Assembly (NCBI RefSeq): GCF_022354825.1
Contig: NZ_CP031168.1
Location: 5,085,501 to 5,149,500, forward strand
DNA length: 64,000 nucleotides
Reading direction: 5' to 3'
From: Paenibacillus sp. H1-7
GTDB lineage: Bacteria; Bacillota; Bacilli; Paenibacillales; NBRC-103111
Made by a program: the position numbers and the translations under genes. Each line of letters begins with the position of its first letter. Position 1 is the first letter of the stretch. The notes below the pieces were generated by a model. That model was not told the DNA's origin. It saw only the letters and a program-made list of their open reading frames with translations, and ran no database searches. This document shows positions 33,509 to 43,002 of this stretch, one piece after another.

Positions 33509-34462
33509 TTATTTCACGAGCAGCCTCTGAAAGACATCGTCCTGCTGCATTTTCGCTTCCAGCTCCTGGCAGTTGTTTTCCTTCGACTCAATGGTCCAGC
33601 CAGCCACCTTCGTGCCGTAAATCACGGCCTCCGCCAGCTTCAAGCCGCGAACAAGGCCCATAACGGTCCCGGAGAAAAACGCATCGCCCGCGCCGCTCGT
33701 ATCGACAACGTCTACCGGGAATACGGGCTGATATCCCAGTTCCTTGGTACGACGATCATAGTAGATCGAGCCATCGGCTCCAAGTGTGATAACCATCGAT
33801 TGCAGCCCCTGCTCCTCCACATAGGTCTGAAGCGACGCCAGTTTCTCCCCAAGCGCCAAGTCGCTGAAATCGCTGTGAACCAGCTTTTCTGCTTCAATAT
33901 TATTGCAAATAAAACAATCGAGCTTGGTCAGCAAATCAAGGTTTTGCAGAATCACCTCGAGATTGCCGGGAATGCCGTATACAGGCTTGTTATATCGGCT
34001 TGCTACTTCTATCATATGCCGGGATATTTGCTCATTGAGGTCGATTTCCAGCACAAGATGGGAGGAAGCATTGACGATTTCTTCTCCGCGCTGCATGACC
34101 ATATGCTGCATCGTCGCCAAGTTAGGCATTTGGGAGATCGAGCCTACCAATTCCCCATGTTCATTCAATAATGCAAGCCACATCCCCATTCCTTGAGCGG
34201 GTGCTGCAGGCAAATACTCAAGCGAAACCCCTGCTTGCGTAAGGCGTTTCTTAATCTCCTCGCCAAGCGCCGAGTCGTCCACTGTGGACACGAGTGCCGT
34301 CGACAATCCCAGATTAGCCAAATTCTCGACAACGTTACGGCCAACCCCGCCATGCACGAACTGAATACTGCCGAGGTTGCGTCCTAGAGCGATATATTGC
34401 TCATTAGCAAAACCTTTGCAATCGACGAAAACAGTGCCGACCACAGAAACGAAATTTGTCAT
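33509..34462 (-). CDS. PfkB family carbohydrate/nucleoside kinase
   Basis: A 317-residue ribokinase-fold kinase with the N-terminal GGVGRNVVENLANLGL signature and the C-terminal DTSGAGDAFFSG, which holds the catalytic Asp and anion hole. The sequence style resembles pseudouridine or nucleoside kinases as much as sugar kinases, so the substrate is left open. It phosphorylates its substrate with ATP in the cytosol. It is monocistronic, at the right edge of the glycan region, and probably not a dedicated part of it. Confidence 0.9.
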   Translation of the reverse strand: MTNFVSVVGTVFVDCKGFANEQYIALGRNLGSIQFVHGGVGRNVVENLANLGLSTALVSTVDDSALGEEIKKRLTQAGVSLEYLPAAPAQGMGMWLALLNEHGELVGSISQMPNLATMQHMVMQRGEEIVNASSHLVLEIDLNEQISRHMIEVASRYNKPVYGIPGNLEVILQNLDLLTKLDCFICNNIEAEKLVHSDFSDLALGEKLASLQTYVEEQGLQSMVITLGADGSIYYDRRTKELGYQPVFPVDVVDTSGAGDAFFSGTVMGLVRGLKLAEAVIYGTKVAGWTIESKENNCQELEAKMQQDDVFQRLLVK

Positions 34463-34768
34463 TCTATGTAAACCCCTTATCCATAATGTAAAATAATAGC
34501 TCTATTATACATAGTTCCTTAACAAACGTATATGCCCATCTGATAAAAAAAAGAAAACGTATCCATTTACTGATTTCATGCCGTAAACAAAGCCAAATAC
34601 TAAAGTTCGCTTTGGAGGAATCGAGGCAAATGACAAATACACCCCTTCAGCCACCGGCCGTTCTGCCAAACAGCTGGGGCAAGGGGTTGCACGGTTTTTG
34701 TCTCATTGACACAGAAGAAGCGTCAGGCAGCATTCCGAAACTCTGGTCAGCACGTTATTGATCATTCA
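34463..34768. other. 306-bp intergenic region
   Basis: It holds the upstream region of the PfkB kinase gene and a possible 43-residue plus-strand ORF (34630-34761). Nothing else was recognised. Confidence 0.35.
34630..34761 (+). CDS. Possible small protein, 43 residues
   Basis: A plus-strand ORF beginning MTNTPLQPPAVLPNSWG, with TTTGGAGG 11 bases before the ATG. No domain, signal or membrane segment is seen. Its 3' end almost touches the convergent 63-residue gene. It could be a short peptide gene or chance. Confidence 0.3.
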   Translation: MTNTPLQPPAVLPNSWGKGLHGFCLIDTEEASGSIPKLWSARY

Positions 34769-34960
34769 TTATCTTTTTTTGAAACGATTCTTGGCATCTT
34801 TTCGGACCTTTGCTGTGGAGGAAGCCTTTACCTCTTTGCTTACTACTTTCTCCGCCTTTTTTTCACCACTATCCGTTTCGTCTAAGAATGCGAGCTCGTT
34901 AAAATGATCATCTTCTTTGTTCAAGTTATTCAAATGTACTTTTTTCATGATATTTATCAC
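34769..34960 (-). CDS. Small highly charged hypothetical protein, 63 residues
   Basis: A lysine-rich small protein with an acidic middle (NKEDDHFNELAFLDETDSGE) and a basic tail ending in KNRFKKR. It is probably disordered and could bind nucleic acid or a partner protein; no family was recognised. The start is GTG at 34960, with AAGGAGG only four bases upstream; an ATG at 34948 (MKKVHL) lies too far from it. It is monocistronic. Confidence 0.5.
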   Translation of the reverse strand: MINIMKKVHLNNLNKEDDHFNELAFLDETDSGEKKAEKVVSKEVKASSTAKVRKDAKNRFKKR

Positions 34961-35072
34961 GCTGCCTCCTTGTATTTCAAATTAAAATACAGATCGTAAT
35001 ATCGTATGTAAAAATCTGTATTACGTTCATCGTGAGGCAAATGAAAAAAAAGCAAGCAACCAGGGCTTATAC

Positions 35073-35127
35073 AAAAAAAGACCTTCGAGAGCCGCTGCAC
35101 AATAATGCATCGGTTCGAAGGTCTTTC
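35073..35127. terminator. Terminator downstream of the nitroreductase gene
   Basis: The perfect 10-bp stem AGACCTTCGA/TCGAAGGTCT has a 26-base loop containing an internal CCG/CGG pairing. T7 follows on the minus strand and T3-C-T3 on the plus strand. Confidence 0.7.
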
Positions 35128-35132
35128 TTTCA

Positions 35133-35792
35133 TTAGTTAGCAGGCATTTCGTTAAAGAATGTAATGTCTTCAATTGGCAGCCGAGTCGTCGGATGGCCCG
35201 GTTGTGCGGCTTTGCCGAGTGCAATCAGCATGATCGGAATATAACGATCGCTGATGTTGAAAGCTTCCTTCAGCTTGGCTGCGTCATAGCCGCCCATCGG
35301 GACTGTATCGTAGCCATGAGCGCGTGCAACCAGCATCAGCTGCTGGGAAACAATACCGCCATCGGTGTGGATGATTTTGTGCAAAATGTCTTTCGGGAGC
35401 GAGCCATACATGCTAGCCGTTCTCTCAGCGAACGATTTTGCCGTTTCTTCCGGCATGTAGCCGCGTTTTGCTGCTTCACCGTAAATTTCATCGGCTTTAT
35501 TATAGCCTTCCGTATCGCCCAACACAGCGATCACCGCTGCGGCTTCCGTAACCTGAGACTGGTTGAATGCAATCGGCTGCAGCTTCGCTTTCAGTTCTTC
35601 CGTCTCGATAACGAGAAAACGCCACGGCTGAACGTTCGAGGAGGATGGGGCCAGTGCCGCTTCCTTCAGCAGCTCCTTAATTTCCTCATGAGACAGACGG
35701 AACGATTTGTCATAATGACGTACAGAGCGCCGCTCGCGAATAACATCGGTGAAGAGTGGGGAGATTGCCCCAGTTTGAGTTGAAGTTGACAT
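35133..35792 (-). CDS. Nitroreductase family protein
   Basis: A 219-residue FMN-dependent oxidoreductase. The N-terminal RRSVRHYD, the ALAPSSSNVQPWRFLV loop and the C-terminal MLIALGKAAQPGHPTTR are classic NfsA/FRase features that bind FMN and NAD(P)H. It reduces nitro-compounds, quinones or enones. A 208-bp upstream region with repeated GCACAGT half-sites separates it from an Rrf2-family regulator gene in the same orientation, which is its probable controller. Confidence 0.92.
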   Translation of the reverse strand: MSTSTQTGAISPLFTDVIRERRSVRHYDKSFRLSHEEIKELLKEAALAPSSSNVQPWRFLVIETEELKAKLQPIAFNQSQVTEAAAVIAVLGDTEGYNKADEIYGEAAKRGYMPEETAKSFAERTASMYGSLPKDILHKIIHTDGGIVSQQLMLVARAHGYDTVPMGGYDAAKLKEAFNISDRYIPIMLIALGKAAQPGHPTTRLPIEDITFFNEMPAN

Positions 35793-35832
35793 ATTTTATT
35801 CCTCCTTAGGGTATAAATACTGTTTATGATTT

Positions 35833-35970
35833 AGCACAGTTACAATCGCACAATGCACTTTAGTTAAGAAGGATGCTTCTGCGGCAGTTATAACTGTGCT
35901 GAAATTCGCACAGTATGTCTCAAAAAAAATATGGATGCTTGAGCTAAACTGTTGATTCTATAGCACAGTA
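35833..35970 (-). promoter_or_regulatory. Nitroreductase upstream region with repeated GCACAGT sites
   Basis: Copies of GCACAGT occur at 35834-35840, 35909-35915 and 35963-35969, plus an inverted copy ACTGTGC at 35893-35899. The 12-bp palindrome CAGTTATAACTG (35885-35896) joins one of them. TTGATC-N16-TATAGA on the minus strand (near 35980-35957) is a possible promoter. These may be operators for the adjacent Rrf2 regulator. Confidence 0.55.
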
Positions 35971-36000
35971 TATCCGCTGATCAAACCATTGTCAACAGAC

Positions 36001-36468
36001 TTATTGCCTAAACTCATTACAAATCTTTGTTTCCAATTGATTGGCGATATCCGCAATCGTATACTGGCTTAGTACCCCGCGCATGCTGTTGTCCATCTCT
36101 TTAGTAATTTCCCCGAGTACAGATTTCATACCCACACCAAAAGGATGCGTCCCCGCTGTTTCGGTAATCCCGATGCATACATTGCTGTCAGTACGGAAAA
36201 CATCATATATGTCGACCAAACGAATGGACTCCGCAGGTTTCTTCAAGTGATATCCGCCGGTACGGCCTTCCCGTGTTCCGATAAACCCTTCCTTGGCTAG
36301 AACAGCAAGGATACGGCGCAGCAAAGAAGCCTCTGACTGAAGGTATTTGGCAAGCTCAATGCTCGGACAAGCTGAGTCTACGTTCTCCCGCGACATAATG
36401 ATAAGTGCCTGAACAGCGAGGCCGAACCATTTCGGGTGCTGCGTCGACGTACAATATTCTTGCTTCAC
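36001..36468 (-). CDS. Rrf2 family transcriptional regulator
   Basis: A winged-helix regulator of 155 residues from the chosen start. It has the family pattern FGLAVQALIIMSRE, LAKYLQSEASLLRRILAVLAKEG (recognition helix) and GYHLKKPAESIRLVDIYDVF. Only one cysteine (in the VCIGITE segment) lies where iron-sulfur Rrf2 proteins carry three, so it is probably a redox- or thiol-sensing type such as YwnA rather than IscR. The start is GTG at 36468, with GGGGG eight bases upstream; the ATG at 36486 lacks a site. It probably represses the nitroreductase gene downstream. Confidence 0.88.
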   Translation of the reverse strand: MKQEYCTSTQHPKWFGLAVQALIIMSRENVDSACPSIELAKYLQSEASLLRRILAVLAKEGFIGTREGRTGGYHLKKPAESIRLVDIYDVFRTDSNVCIGITETAGTHPFGVGMKSVLGEITKEMDNSMRGVLSQYTIADIANQLETKICNEFRQ

Positions 36469-36591
36469 CTTAAGGTCCCCCTTCATATCGCATACTATTT
36501 GCAGTTATGAATAATTGTACCGAAATCTCGCATATCCCGCAATTGTATTTATATGTGCGCCAAACTATTATTGCTTTTGCTTCCGCCGGTT

Positions 36592-36708
36592 TTAGTCTTC
36601 AATGATCTCTATCTTTTTGGCACTAGCCTGAGCAGGAAAAGATTCCGCGATCCCGCCATCAACCCAATAGCGTACTTTTTGGCCTACTTTATAACATACC
36701 GCATCCAT
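36592..36708 (-). CDS. Small hypothetical protein, 38 residues
   Basis: An ORF beginning MDAVCYKVGQKVRYWVDGG and ending KKIEIIED, with AGGAAGG just before the ATG (short spacing). Composition and alternation suggest a small beta-structured protein of the KOW/SH3-like kind (VGQKVRYWVDGG), and codon use resembles neighbouring genes. It lies alone between the VOC and Rrf2 genes; the rest of 36469-36774 shows only the VOC terminator. Confidence 0.45.
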   Translation of the reverse strand: MDAVCYKVGQKVRYWVDGGIAESFPAQASAKKIEIIED

Positions 36709-36730
36709 CACCCTTCCTGCATGTCATGAG

Positions 36731-36757
36731 AAAAAACCGCATTTAGATGTGATGCGG
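36731..36757 (-). terminator. Terminator of the VOC gene
   Basis: The stem CCGCAT/ATGCGG with a nine-base loop is followed on the minus strand by T6. Confidence 0.7.
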
Positions 36758-36774
36758 CTCTTAGAGATACGAAA

Positions 36775-37170
36775 TTATTTCGCGTTCTTATCCGGTTGGT
36801 GGATTCCAAACAAGTTTCCTTCCGGATCCATATAATATCCCTGCCAAGCCATTCCGGGCAGAGCGTATTTAGGCAATGCGAGTTTGCCTCCGTTATTCAA
36901 AATTTTTGCTTCCGTTGCGTCGTAATCCGCCACTCCCATTGTACAAGCAAAGCCATTCATTGCCTGGCCTGGTTCTGGGGCGGCTCCGTGCCGCTGCATC
37001 AATGCACCGTTGATTCCCATTTCATTCGCATCGCCAGTGACAGCCCCGAAATAAGGCATTCCGGCATAGCTGCTCCAATCTTCAAATACCCATCCAAATA
37101 CCTCGCCATAAAACTTCTTCGCAAGCTCCATGTCACTTACATGGATTTCGAAATGAACGACTCTTCCCAT
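36775..37170 (-). CDS. VOC family protein (glyoxalase/bleomycin-resistance fold)
   Basis: A 131-residue single-domain vicinal-oxygen-chelate protein. The start GRVVHFEIHVSDMELAKKFYGEVFGW is the canonical first betaalphabeta unit, and GYYMDPEGNLFGIHQ near the C terminus carries the metal-ligand Glu. His7 and the late Glu are the expected metal ligands. The role (lyase, dioxygenase or binding protein) is unknown. TAGGAGG precedes the ATG and a terminator follows, so it is transcribed alone. Confidence 0.9.
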   Translation of the reverse strand: MGRVVHFEIHVSDMELAKKFYGEVFGWVFEDWSSYAGMPYFGAVTGDANEMGINGALMQRHGAAPEPGQAMNGFACTMGVADYDATEAKILNNGGKLALPKYALPGMAWQGYYMDPEGNLFGIHQPDKNAK

Positions 37171-37419
37171 AATTACCTCCTAATGATGACTTATTTCAAT
37201 TGCAATGTTTCTATTTGCAGACTCGATTCTCCTTTATTTATTATTATATCTTGTACAAATTCATTGTTTTTTAAAAAAGGCTTTCCTATTGTTTACAATT
37301 CAACAAGTGAGATTCCGCCGCAACCACTTGCTCTTTTTTAAGCCGCTCCTTCATAAATTACTTATTGTTGATCCTATTCATTTCTCTAGATGCTCAAAGC
37401 GGGAAGCGGGTGATTGAGA

Positions 37420-39728
37420 ATGAAGCATCAGTACCATGAGAGAGAAGATACAGATCTAAATGTCATCTATATTGTTCTGGATGATGTTGGTTTCTCTTCT
37501 TTGGGATGCTACGGTTCAGAGATACAGACTCCTAACATGGACTCCTTAGCCGAGAATGGCCTGCGTTACAATAATTTTACCGTAACCCCTCTATGTTCTC
37601 CCACCCGCGCTTGTCTGCTTACAGGCCGTAACTGTCACTCGGTAGGAGTTGGGATGGTAAGCGATATAGACTGGGGGCCGGAGTACCCTAACAAAGGAGG
37701 ACGCATTACCGATTCAGCAGCCACAGTGGCAGAAATTTTGCAGCTCAATGGGATGGCTACCTATATGGCCGGAAAATGGCACCTGGTCCCGGGTCATGAA
37801 GCCTCATCAGCCGGACCTTTTCATAATTGGCCGCTTGCAAAAGGCTTTGACCGGTATTACGGCTTTTTACAAGCCATGACGGATCAATATGCACCTGATT
37901 TGGTTTACGATAACCATCGTGTTCGCAAGCCGGACTTTCCGAATTACCATTTATCAGAGGATTTGGTTGACAAGAGCATCGAATTTTTGACAGACCATCT
38001 TTCCGTTACACCTGACCGATCCTTTTTTCTTTATTTGGCTTTCGGAGCCACCCATGAGCCTCATCAGGTACCGAGCGAATATATTGAAGCTTACGCAGGC
38101 GTATACGATACAGGCTGGGATCACATTAGAGCTGAAAGATTCAAGCGGCAAATGGATATGGACATCATCCCTCCGAACACTCAACTTGTGGATCGCAATC
38201 CGGGCATCAAGCCATGGGACGTGCTGACTCAGGAGGAAAAGGTATTATTTACACGATTCCAGCAAACGTATGCCGGGTTTCTTACTCATACCGATCGCCA
38301 AATCGGAAGACTGCTTGCTTATCTAAAAACTAAAAGCATTCTCGATCATACGATTATCGTCTTGCTTTCGGATAACGGGGCCAGTCAGGAGGGAGACTGG
38401 AATGGCTCCATTAATGACGCTGCCTATCTAAATCGAATTACGGAGAACGTGAATGAGATGCTGCTTCACATTGACGAAATAGCGGACCTCAAACAAGCCC
38501 TAATTATCCCAAAGGATGGGCGCAAGCTGCAAATACGCCCTTCAAATTTTATAAGCAAGACACCTATTATGGAGGCATCCACGTCCCTCTTATCATTCAT
38601 TGTCCTTGTTTGATTTCAGACGGCGGCGCGGTTCGTTCGCAATTTTATCACGCCATCGACATTACTCCTACTATACTGGACCTTCTAAATATTCAAGCTC
38701 CCGCGAAAGTAGATGGTGTCCCTCAGATGCCGATGCAAGGCGTAAGCATGAAAGATACATTGACAGATCCCAACGCAGCTTCCCATCGGAATACACAATA
38801 TTTTGAAATGCTCGGCAACAGGGCAATTTGGCATGACGGCTGGGTTGCAGTTACTAATCATGAAACCGGCGTGCCTTACGATAAAGATCAGTGGGAGCTG
38901 TACTATGTTAATGAAGATTTTTCTCAAAAGTTTAATCTTGCATACCGGTATCCGGAAAAATTAAGAATGCTCGAAGCTTTATGGTGGGAGGAAGCCATAA
39001 AGTACGGTGTTCTTCCTCTGAGTGATCTCCCGCTGTCACACGGGTACGCCGGCCTCCAGGAAGGGAGAACCACGTTCGTCTACTATCCCGGAATGGCCCA
39101 TTTGCCGACAACCGCCGCTCCCTACATCAACAGGTCATCTTACTCGATTACCATCCCTATCTTTCGATCCGATGTTTCAGCAGAAGGAGTATTAATTGCC
39201 CATGGCAATCGTTCCAGCGGATATACACTCTATATTAAAAATAATACATTATTCTATGAATACAATGATGCCGGCACAGTCTATAAAACTCAATCCTCTG
39301 CAGGAGTTCCCCTTGGGTACTCCACGATTCAGTTTATTTTTAAACGAAGAGGAATCCTTCAAGGCGTCGGCAAGCTCTTCATTAACGGTCAAGACGTTGG
39401 GACGGTAGATATGCCGCGGACCTTACCGTTTGTTCTTTCCGTCGAAGGGTTGGATGTCGGACGGGATCGATTAACTCCGGTCAGTCCAAGGTGCCCCACT
39501 CCCGAATTTCCGTTCAGCGGCCTCATTGAGAAAGCAGTGGTTGATATTTGCGAGCACCCCTATCCATCATGCATCAACGAGACTCCATCTATATCAGCAT
39601 CAATGGAAAGACGCGTATGTTCCAAGGGTAGAAGATCAGTACTCATCCTTTCTTTAACCAGCCGGGCGCCCACCAGTTCCAGCTTCCAAGCCATTTCATC
39701 AGAGCAGGAATCAGAATCAATCTTATAA
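37420..39728 (+). pseudogene. Cys-type arylsulfatase broken by a one-base deletion
   Basis: Two overlapping reading frames together encode one sulfatase. The first (ATG 37420 to 38613) has VLDDVG metal ligands and the formylglycine site CSPTR (Cys59-Arg63), plus GKWHL and SDNGASQEG. Near 38482 the frame must shift by -1: restoring one G in ATAGCGGACC gives HIDEIGGPQTSPNYPKGW, and the second frame then runs through NTPFKFYKQDTYYGG and onward to a C-terminal lectin-like sandwich. A lost base in a GG pair explains this exactly. The last 86 bases overlap the convergent MMPL gene, so a second change near 39590 may have removed the original stop (another frame ends at 39631). There is no signal peptide. 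A sequencing error is possible. Confidence 0.85.
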
Positions 39729-41793
39729 TGGTCGCATCGATGAAAATAGCCGCTGCAATGCCTATCCCCAATTGTTTCACGCCTATCACCTCGCCGAACG
39801 CAAACGGTAGCGTAACTGCGATCATTATCGCGGCCGCCGAAGTGATCAATCTGCTTGTGGAGGCTAACCCAATGAGGACCGCCCTGTTATTGTCCCGTGT
39901 CTGCTGATACACCTCGAAGATACGGGAAACAAGGAATACGCCGTAATCCATACTGATACCGAATACCAGCCCGAATAAAAATACGGGAATCATGATCGCA
40001 ATGCTGCTCTGTTCCATTCCCAGAGCCCCTTCGTTATACATCCATGTCAAAATACCGAACGAGGCGCCGAGGCTCAATAGATTCATACAGATGGTTTTTA
40101 TCGGAATGAGGACGGAGCGGAATGCGGCGAACAAAACGATATAATTGGAGACAACGATAAAAAGGACAACGTCTTTTATATTGTTGAAGATCGCATCATA
40201 CACTTCCTGTTGATATTTGGCTTCTCCTCCCAGGAGGAACGGCATACCTGCAGACATCCCCTCCCGCTCCCATTTCCTGACCCAATCCATCGCCTGCTTC
40301 GATGACGGCTCCCCTTCAATGGTTACTTCAAGAAGCATGCGGTTTGCTGTAACAAAAGCCGGGAGTACCGGAGCGTATTTCCCCCTGCCATAATGCTGCT
40401 GAAACAGGAAATGGAGCTGGCCCGGCGGCAGCTTCAGTGCAGAGAAAACGGATTTCACCTGCTTAACCTCAGGTTCCTTTTCTATTCTTTGGACCAGCGC
40501 AAATGCCTTCAGCCAGTCCTCATTGCTTGAGCTGTTGAAAGCTCCCGTTGCAACAACCAACACTTGGGAAGTCGAAGGGTCTACGAAGCGGGTTTGATAC
40601 GACTGAGCAGCCACACGGGATTCGTAATGCTTCGGCAGCGATTGAGCGTCCGGAATGGTTACTTCCATCCTGCTCAGAGGCAGGAAGCAGCCGGTCAATA
40701 TCATTAACGCCAATAGCCCCATTCGAACGGGTCTTTGCATCACATACTGCGACCAGGTGTACCAAATGTTCGATCTGCTGATAGATGACAGCGGCATGGT
40801 TTCCGCCTGAATAACCGGCCATACCAACGCAAGAAGAGCCGGGAGCAGCGTCAAGGTTAAACAAATCGAAATAAGCAATACAACCATAGCGCCGAGAGCG
40901 ACGGAAGTAAAGATCGGCAGCGGAATGTGCAGCGTCCCCGCCAATGCAAGAAGCACGGCGGCGGCAGAGAACACAACAGATCTTCCGGCCGTTTGCATGG
41001 TTGTTATCAGAGCTTGCTCCAGGGGATGCCGTGACAGCTCTTCACGAAACCGGCTGACCAGCAGTAATGCAAAATCGATGCTAAGCGCCAAACCGACCAT
41101 CGGAATGACATTCAGGACGAAATTAGACAGCTCCAGCTCCTTCCCTATCCAATACATCAATCCCATAGTACCGGTAACGCTGACCACTCCGATAATAACG
41201 GGAAGCATGGCGGAAGCGACTCCGCCGAAGGCGATCCACAAGATGATGAACGCAGCTGGGAGTCCGATCCGTTCCGCCTTTCCGAGGTCATTGCGGCTCG
41301 CTTGATTGACATCGGATTGGACTACCGGCTTCCCCGTAATTTTTACGGAAATCCCTGCATCTTTAGGCAATCGTCGATGAATATCGTCTATCACCGGCTT
41401 CAAATCATAGGAGGTCTTCTGCAACGCCAGAAGCGCGTAAGCATGATTTTCACTAAGCATTCCCGGCCGCTCTAATGGCGATATGATGTCGGTCAGATCG
41501 TCCGTTCCTTTCACATTAAGCAGAGCCTTTTCGATGAAGCGCCGGAATTGATCGGGAGTTACGGTTTCCTTTTTCTCAAAGATGAGAATGATAGGATCAT
41601 CGGGGATATGAAATTCGGAGGATACGATTTGCTGCACTTTGGCATAGGATTCGTCAGCCAGCAAACCGTGATTTTTTAATACCGATGGAAGCTTGGGGGC
41701 GTATGCCCCGAATAAGACCAAAAACACGGTCCAAATGATAATGATGGTTTTCGGATATTGAAGGCAGAGGAAGGCGAGCTTGCGGTATCCCAT
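39643..41793 (-). CDS. MMPL/RND family transporter
   Basis: A 716-residue membrane exporter with the twofold RND repeat: a first membrane segment near 10-30, an extracellular loop, five segments (about 175-345), then the same pattern repeated (segments at about 360-380 and 535-705). The motif SIDFALLLVSRFREE and its counterpart SMDYGVFLVSRIFEV are the MMPL transmembrane-4/10 signatures with proton-relay Asp. It probably exports a lipid-like product of the type III polyketide synthase genes upstream, with which it is co-oriented (52-bp gap). GAGGAG precedes the ATG. Confidence 0.93.
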   Translation of the reverse strand: MGYRKLAFLCLQYPKTIIIIWTVFLVLFGAYAPKLPSVLKNHGLLADESYAKVQQIVSSEFHIPDDPIILIFEKKETVTPDQFRRFIEKALLNVKGTDDLTDIISPLERPGMLSENHAYALLALQKTSYDLKPVIDDIHRRLPKDAGISVKITGKPVVQSDVNQASRNDLGKAERIGLPAAFIILWIAFGGVASAMLPVIIGVVSVTGTMGLMYWIGKELELSNFVLNVIPMVGLALSIDFALLLVSRFREELSRHPLEQALITTMQTAGRSVVFSAAAVLLALAGTLHIPLPIFTSVALGAMVVLLISICLTLTLLPALLALVWPVIQAETMPLSSISRSNIWYTWSQYVMQRPVRMGLLALMILTGCFLPLSRMEVTIPDAQSLPKHYESRVAAQSYQTRFVDPSTSQVLVVATGAFNSSSNEDWLKAFALVQRIEKEPEVKQVKSVFSALKLPPGQLHFLFQQHYGRGKYAPVLPAFVTANRMLLEVTIEGEPSSKQAMDWVRKWEREGMSAGMPFLLGGEAKYQQEVYDAIFNNIKDVVLFIVVSNYIVLFAAFRSVLIPIKTICMNLLSLGASFGILTWMYNEGALGMEQSSIAIMIPVFLFGLVFGISMDYGVFLVSRIFEVYQQTRDNNRAVLIGLASTSRLITSAAAIMIAVTLPFAFGEVIGVKQLGIGIAAAIFIDATIIRLILIPALMKWLGSWNWWAPGWLKKG

Positions 41794-41845
41794 GGATATG
41801 CTCCTCTTTGTAAGGATTGCGAAGGTAAATACATAGGCGGATGCT

Positions 41846-42997
41846 CTAGAGCTCTAGAAAGTCGATTTCCTTTAGTCTGGTTGCACGAAGCAATCGATCA
41901 GCAACTCGCGGCGTCATCCTGGCTAGGCGCAGCGCAGCCGTGGAGAGTATGGGCTTATTGACCAGTGATTGTATTAGCTGACCCCAACGCAGTGGACCCA
42001 GGAATTCTCGGCGAATGGATTGAGAGTATTCGTGCTCCCATTGGCTGAGCGACAGATTCCCGTGCAAATAGCTATCTGTAAATGAGGAGCATAACTGGGC
42101 CGATCGCAGTGCCATCGACATCCCGTCTCCACAGAGCGGCGGAAGCATAAGCATCGCGTCACCCACTCTGGGAATGATATCCCACGCAAGAGGCTTGCGG
42201 GTTAGATGGACCGGAGCAACAGCCGCTTGAGTTCCGGAAATCGGCACAGCTTGGGACAGCCTTTGGCAGAGCACGGGATTCCTCCGGGCGGCGGCCTCGA
42301 TCAGCCCTGTTATCGTTGCAGCATGTCCTTGAAATGCATCGTGCTCCACCAGCGCAGCAATATTTACGATCCCGTGCTCAACAGGACAGACGCCGATATA
42401 ACCACCCGAAAAAAAATAAAGATCTACAACAGGCTCCGCTTCCACACCGCTAAAATGAGATTTTATGCCAATGTACTTCTTTGCCGTCGAATTCGGACTC
42501 GGGCCGGGCAGACCCGAACGGCGGCCGGCTCCCCATGCGGCAATAACGGCTCGTGCCATTACGGTACGAGGCTCCGTATTCTGTTTCGTTTCGATCGTAT
42601 ACCCCTTGTCTCGCGGGAGAACGGAAGTCACCGTCGTTGCCGTCTGCAGCTCTACCCCCGCTTTAACCGCCTCCTTATGAAGCATCGAGTCCATGGAGTG
42701 TCTGCTTATTCCCAAGGCGATTCCTGGCATAGCCATTTCCAGCGCATCACCGCCGTTCAGGATTAGCCTTGTCCGGTTAATCCGGCTCGGTTGAAGCGAT
42801 TGTACCGCTTCATGCAGCCCAAGAGCGCGCAGTATACCTTGCGATTCCGGAGACAGAAATTCTCCGCATACTTTATGCCGGGGAAACTGGCGCTGATCGA
42901 TCAGCACCGTCTCCCATCCCCGATCCGCTAAAGCTTTGGCCACGGCGCTTCCGGCTATTCCCGCCCCAAGCACCGCGACATCATATTGGCGATGCAT
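41846..42997 (-). CDS. FAD-dependent oxidoreductase, geranylgeranyl-reductase/halogenase-like
   Basis: A 383-residue flavoprotein. GAGIAGSAVAKALADRGW binds FAD, FPRHKVCGEFLSPES matches the PxxKxCGE motif of geranylgeranyl reductase-like enzymes, and GDAMLMLPPLCGDGMSMAL is the second FAD motif. It may reduce or oxidise the polyketide made by the adjacent synthase. The start at 42997 is preferred because GGAG lies nine bases upstream; the ATG at 43012 overlaps the methyltransferase gene. It is third in the PKS-methyltransferase-reductase-MMPL operon. Confidence 0.88.
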   Translation of the reverse strand: MHRQYDVAVLGAGIAGSAVAKALADRGWETVLIDQRQFPRHKVCGEFLSPESQGILRALGLHEAVQSLQPSRINRTRLILNGGDALEMAMPGIALGISRHSMDSMLHKEAVKAGVELQTATTVTSVLPRDKGYTIETKQNTEPRTVMARAVIAAWGAGRRSGLPGPSPNSTAKKYIGIKSHFSGVEAEPVVDLYFFSGGYIGVCPVEHGIVNIAALVEHDAFQGHAATITGLIEAAARRNPVLCQRLSQAVPISGTQAAVAPVHLTRKPLAWDIIPRVGDAMLMLPPLCGDGMSMALRSAQLCSSFTDSYLHGNLSLSQWEHEYSQSIRREFLGPLRWGQLIQSLVNKPILSTAALRLARMTPRVADRLLRATRLKEIDFLEL

Positions 42998-43002
42998 CGC
43001 AT

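Noticed and set aside
37420..39728. Programmed frameshift in the sulfatase
   Set aside because: No slippery sequence, pseudoknot or internal ribosome binding site was seen at the shift; a lost G explains it.
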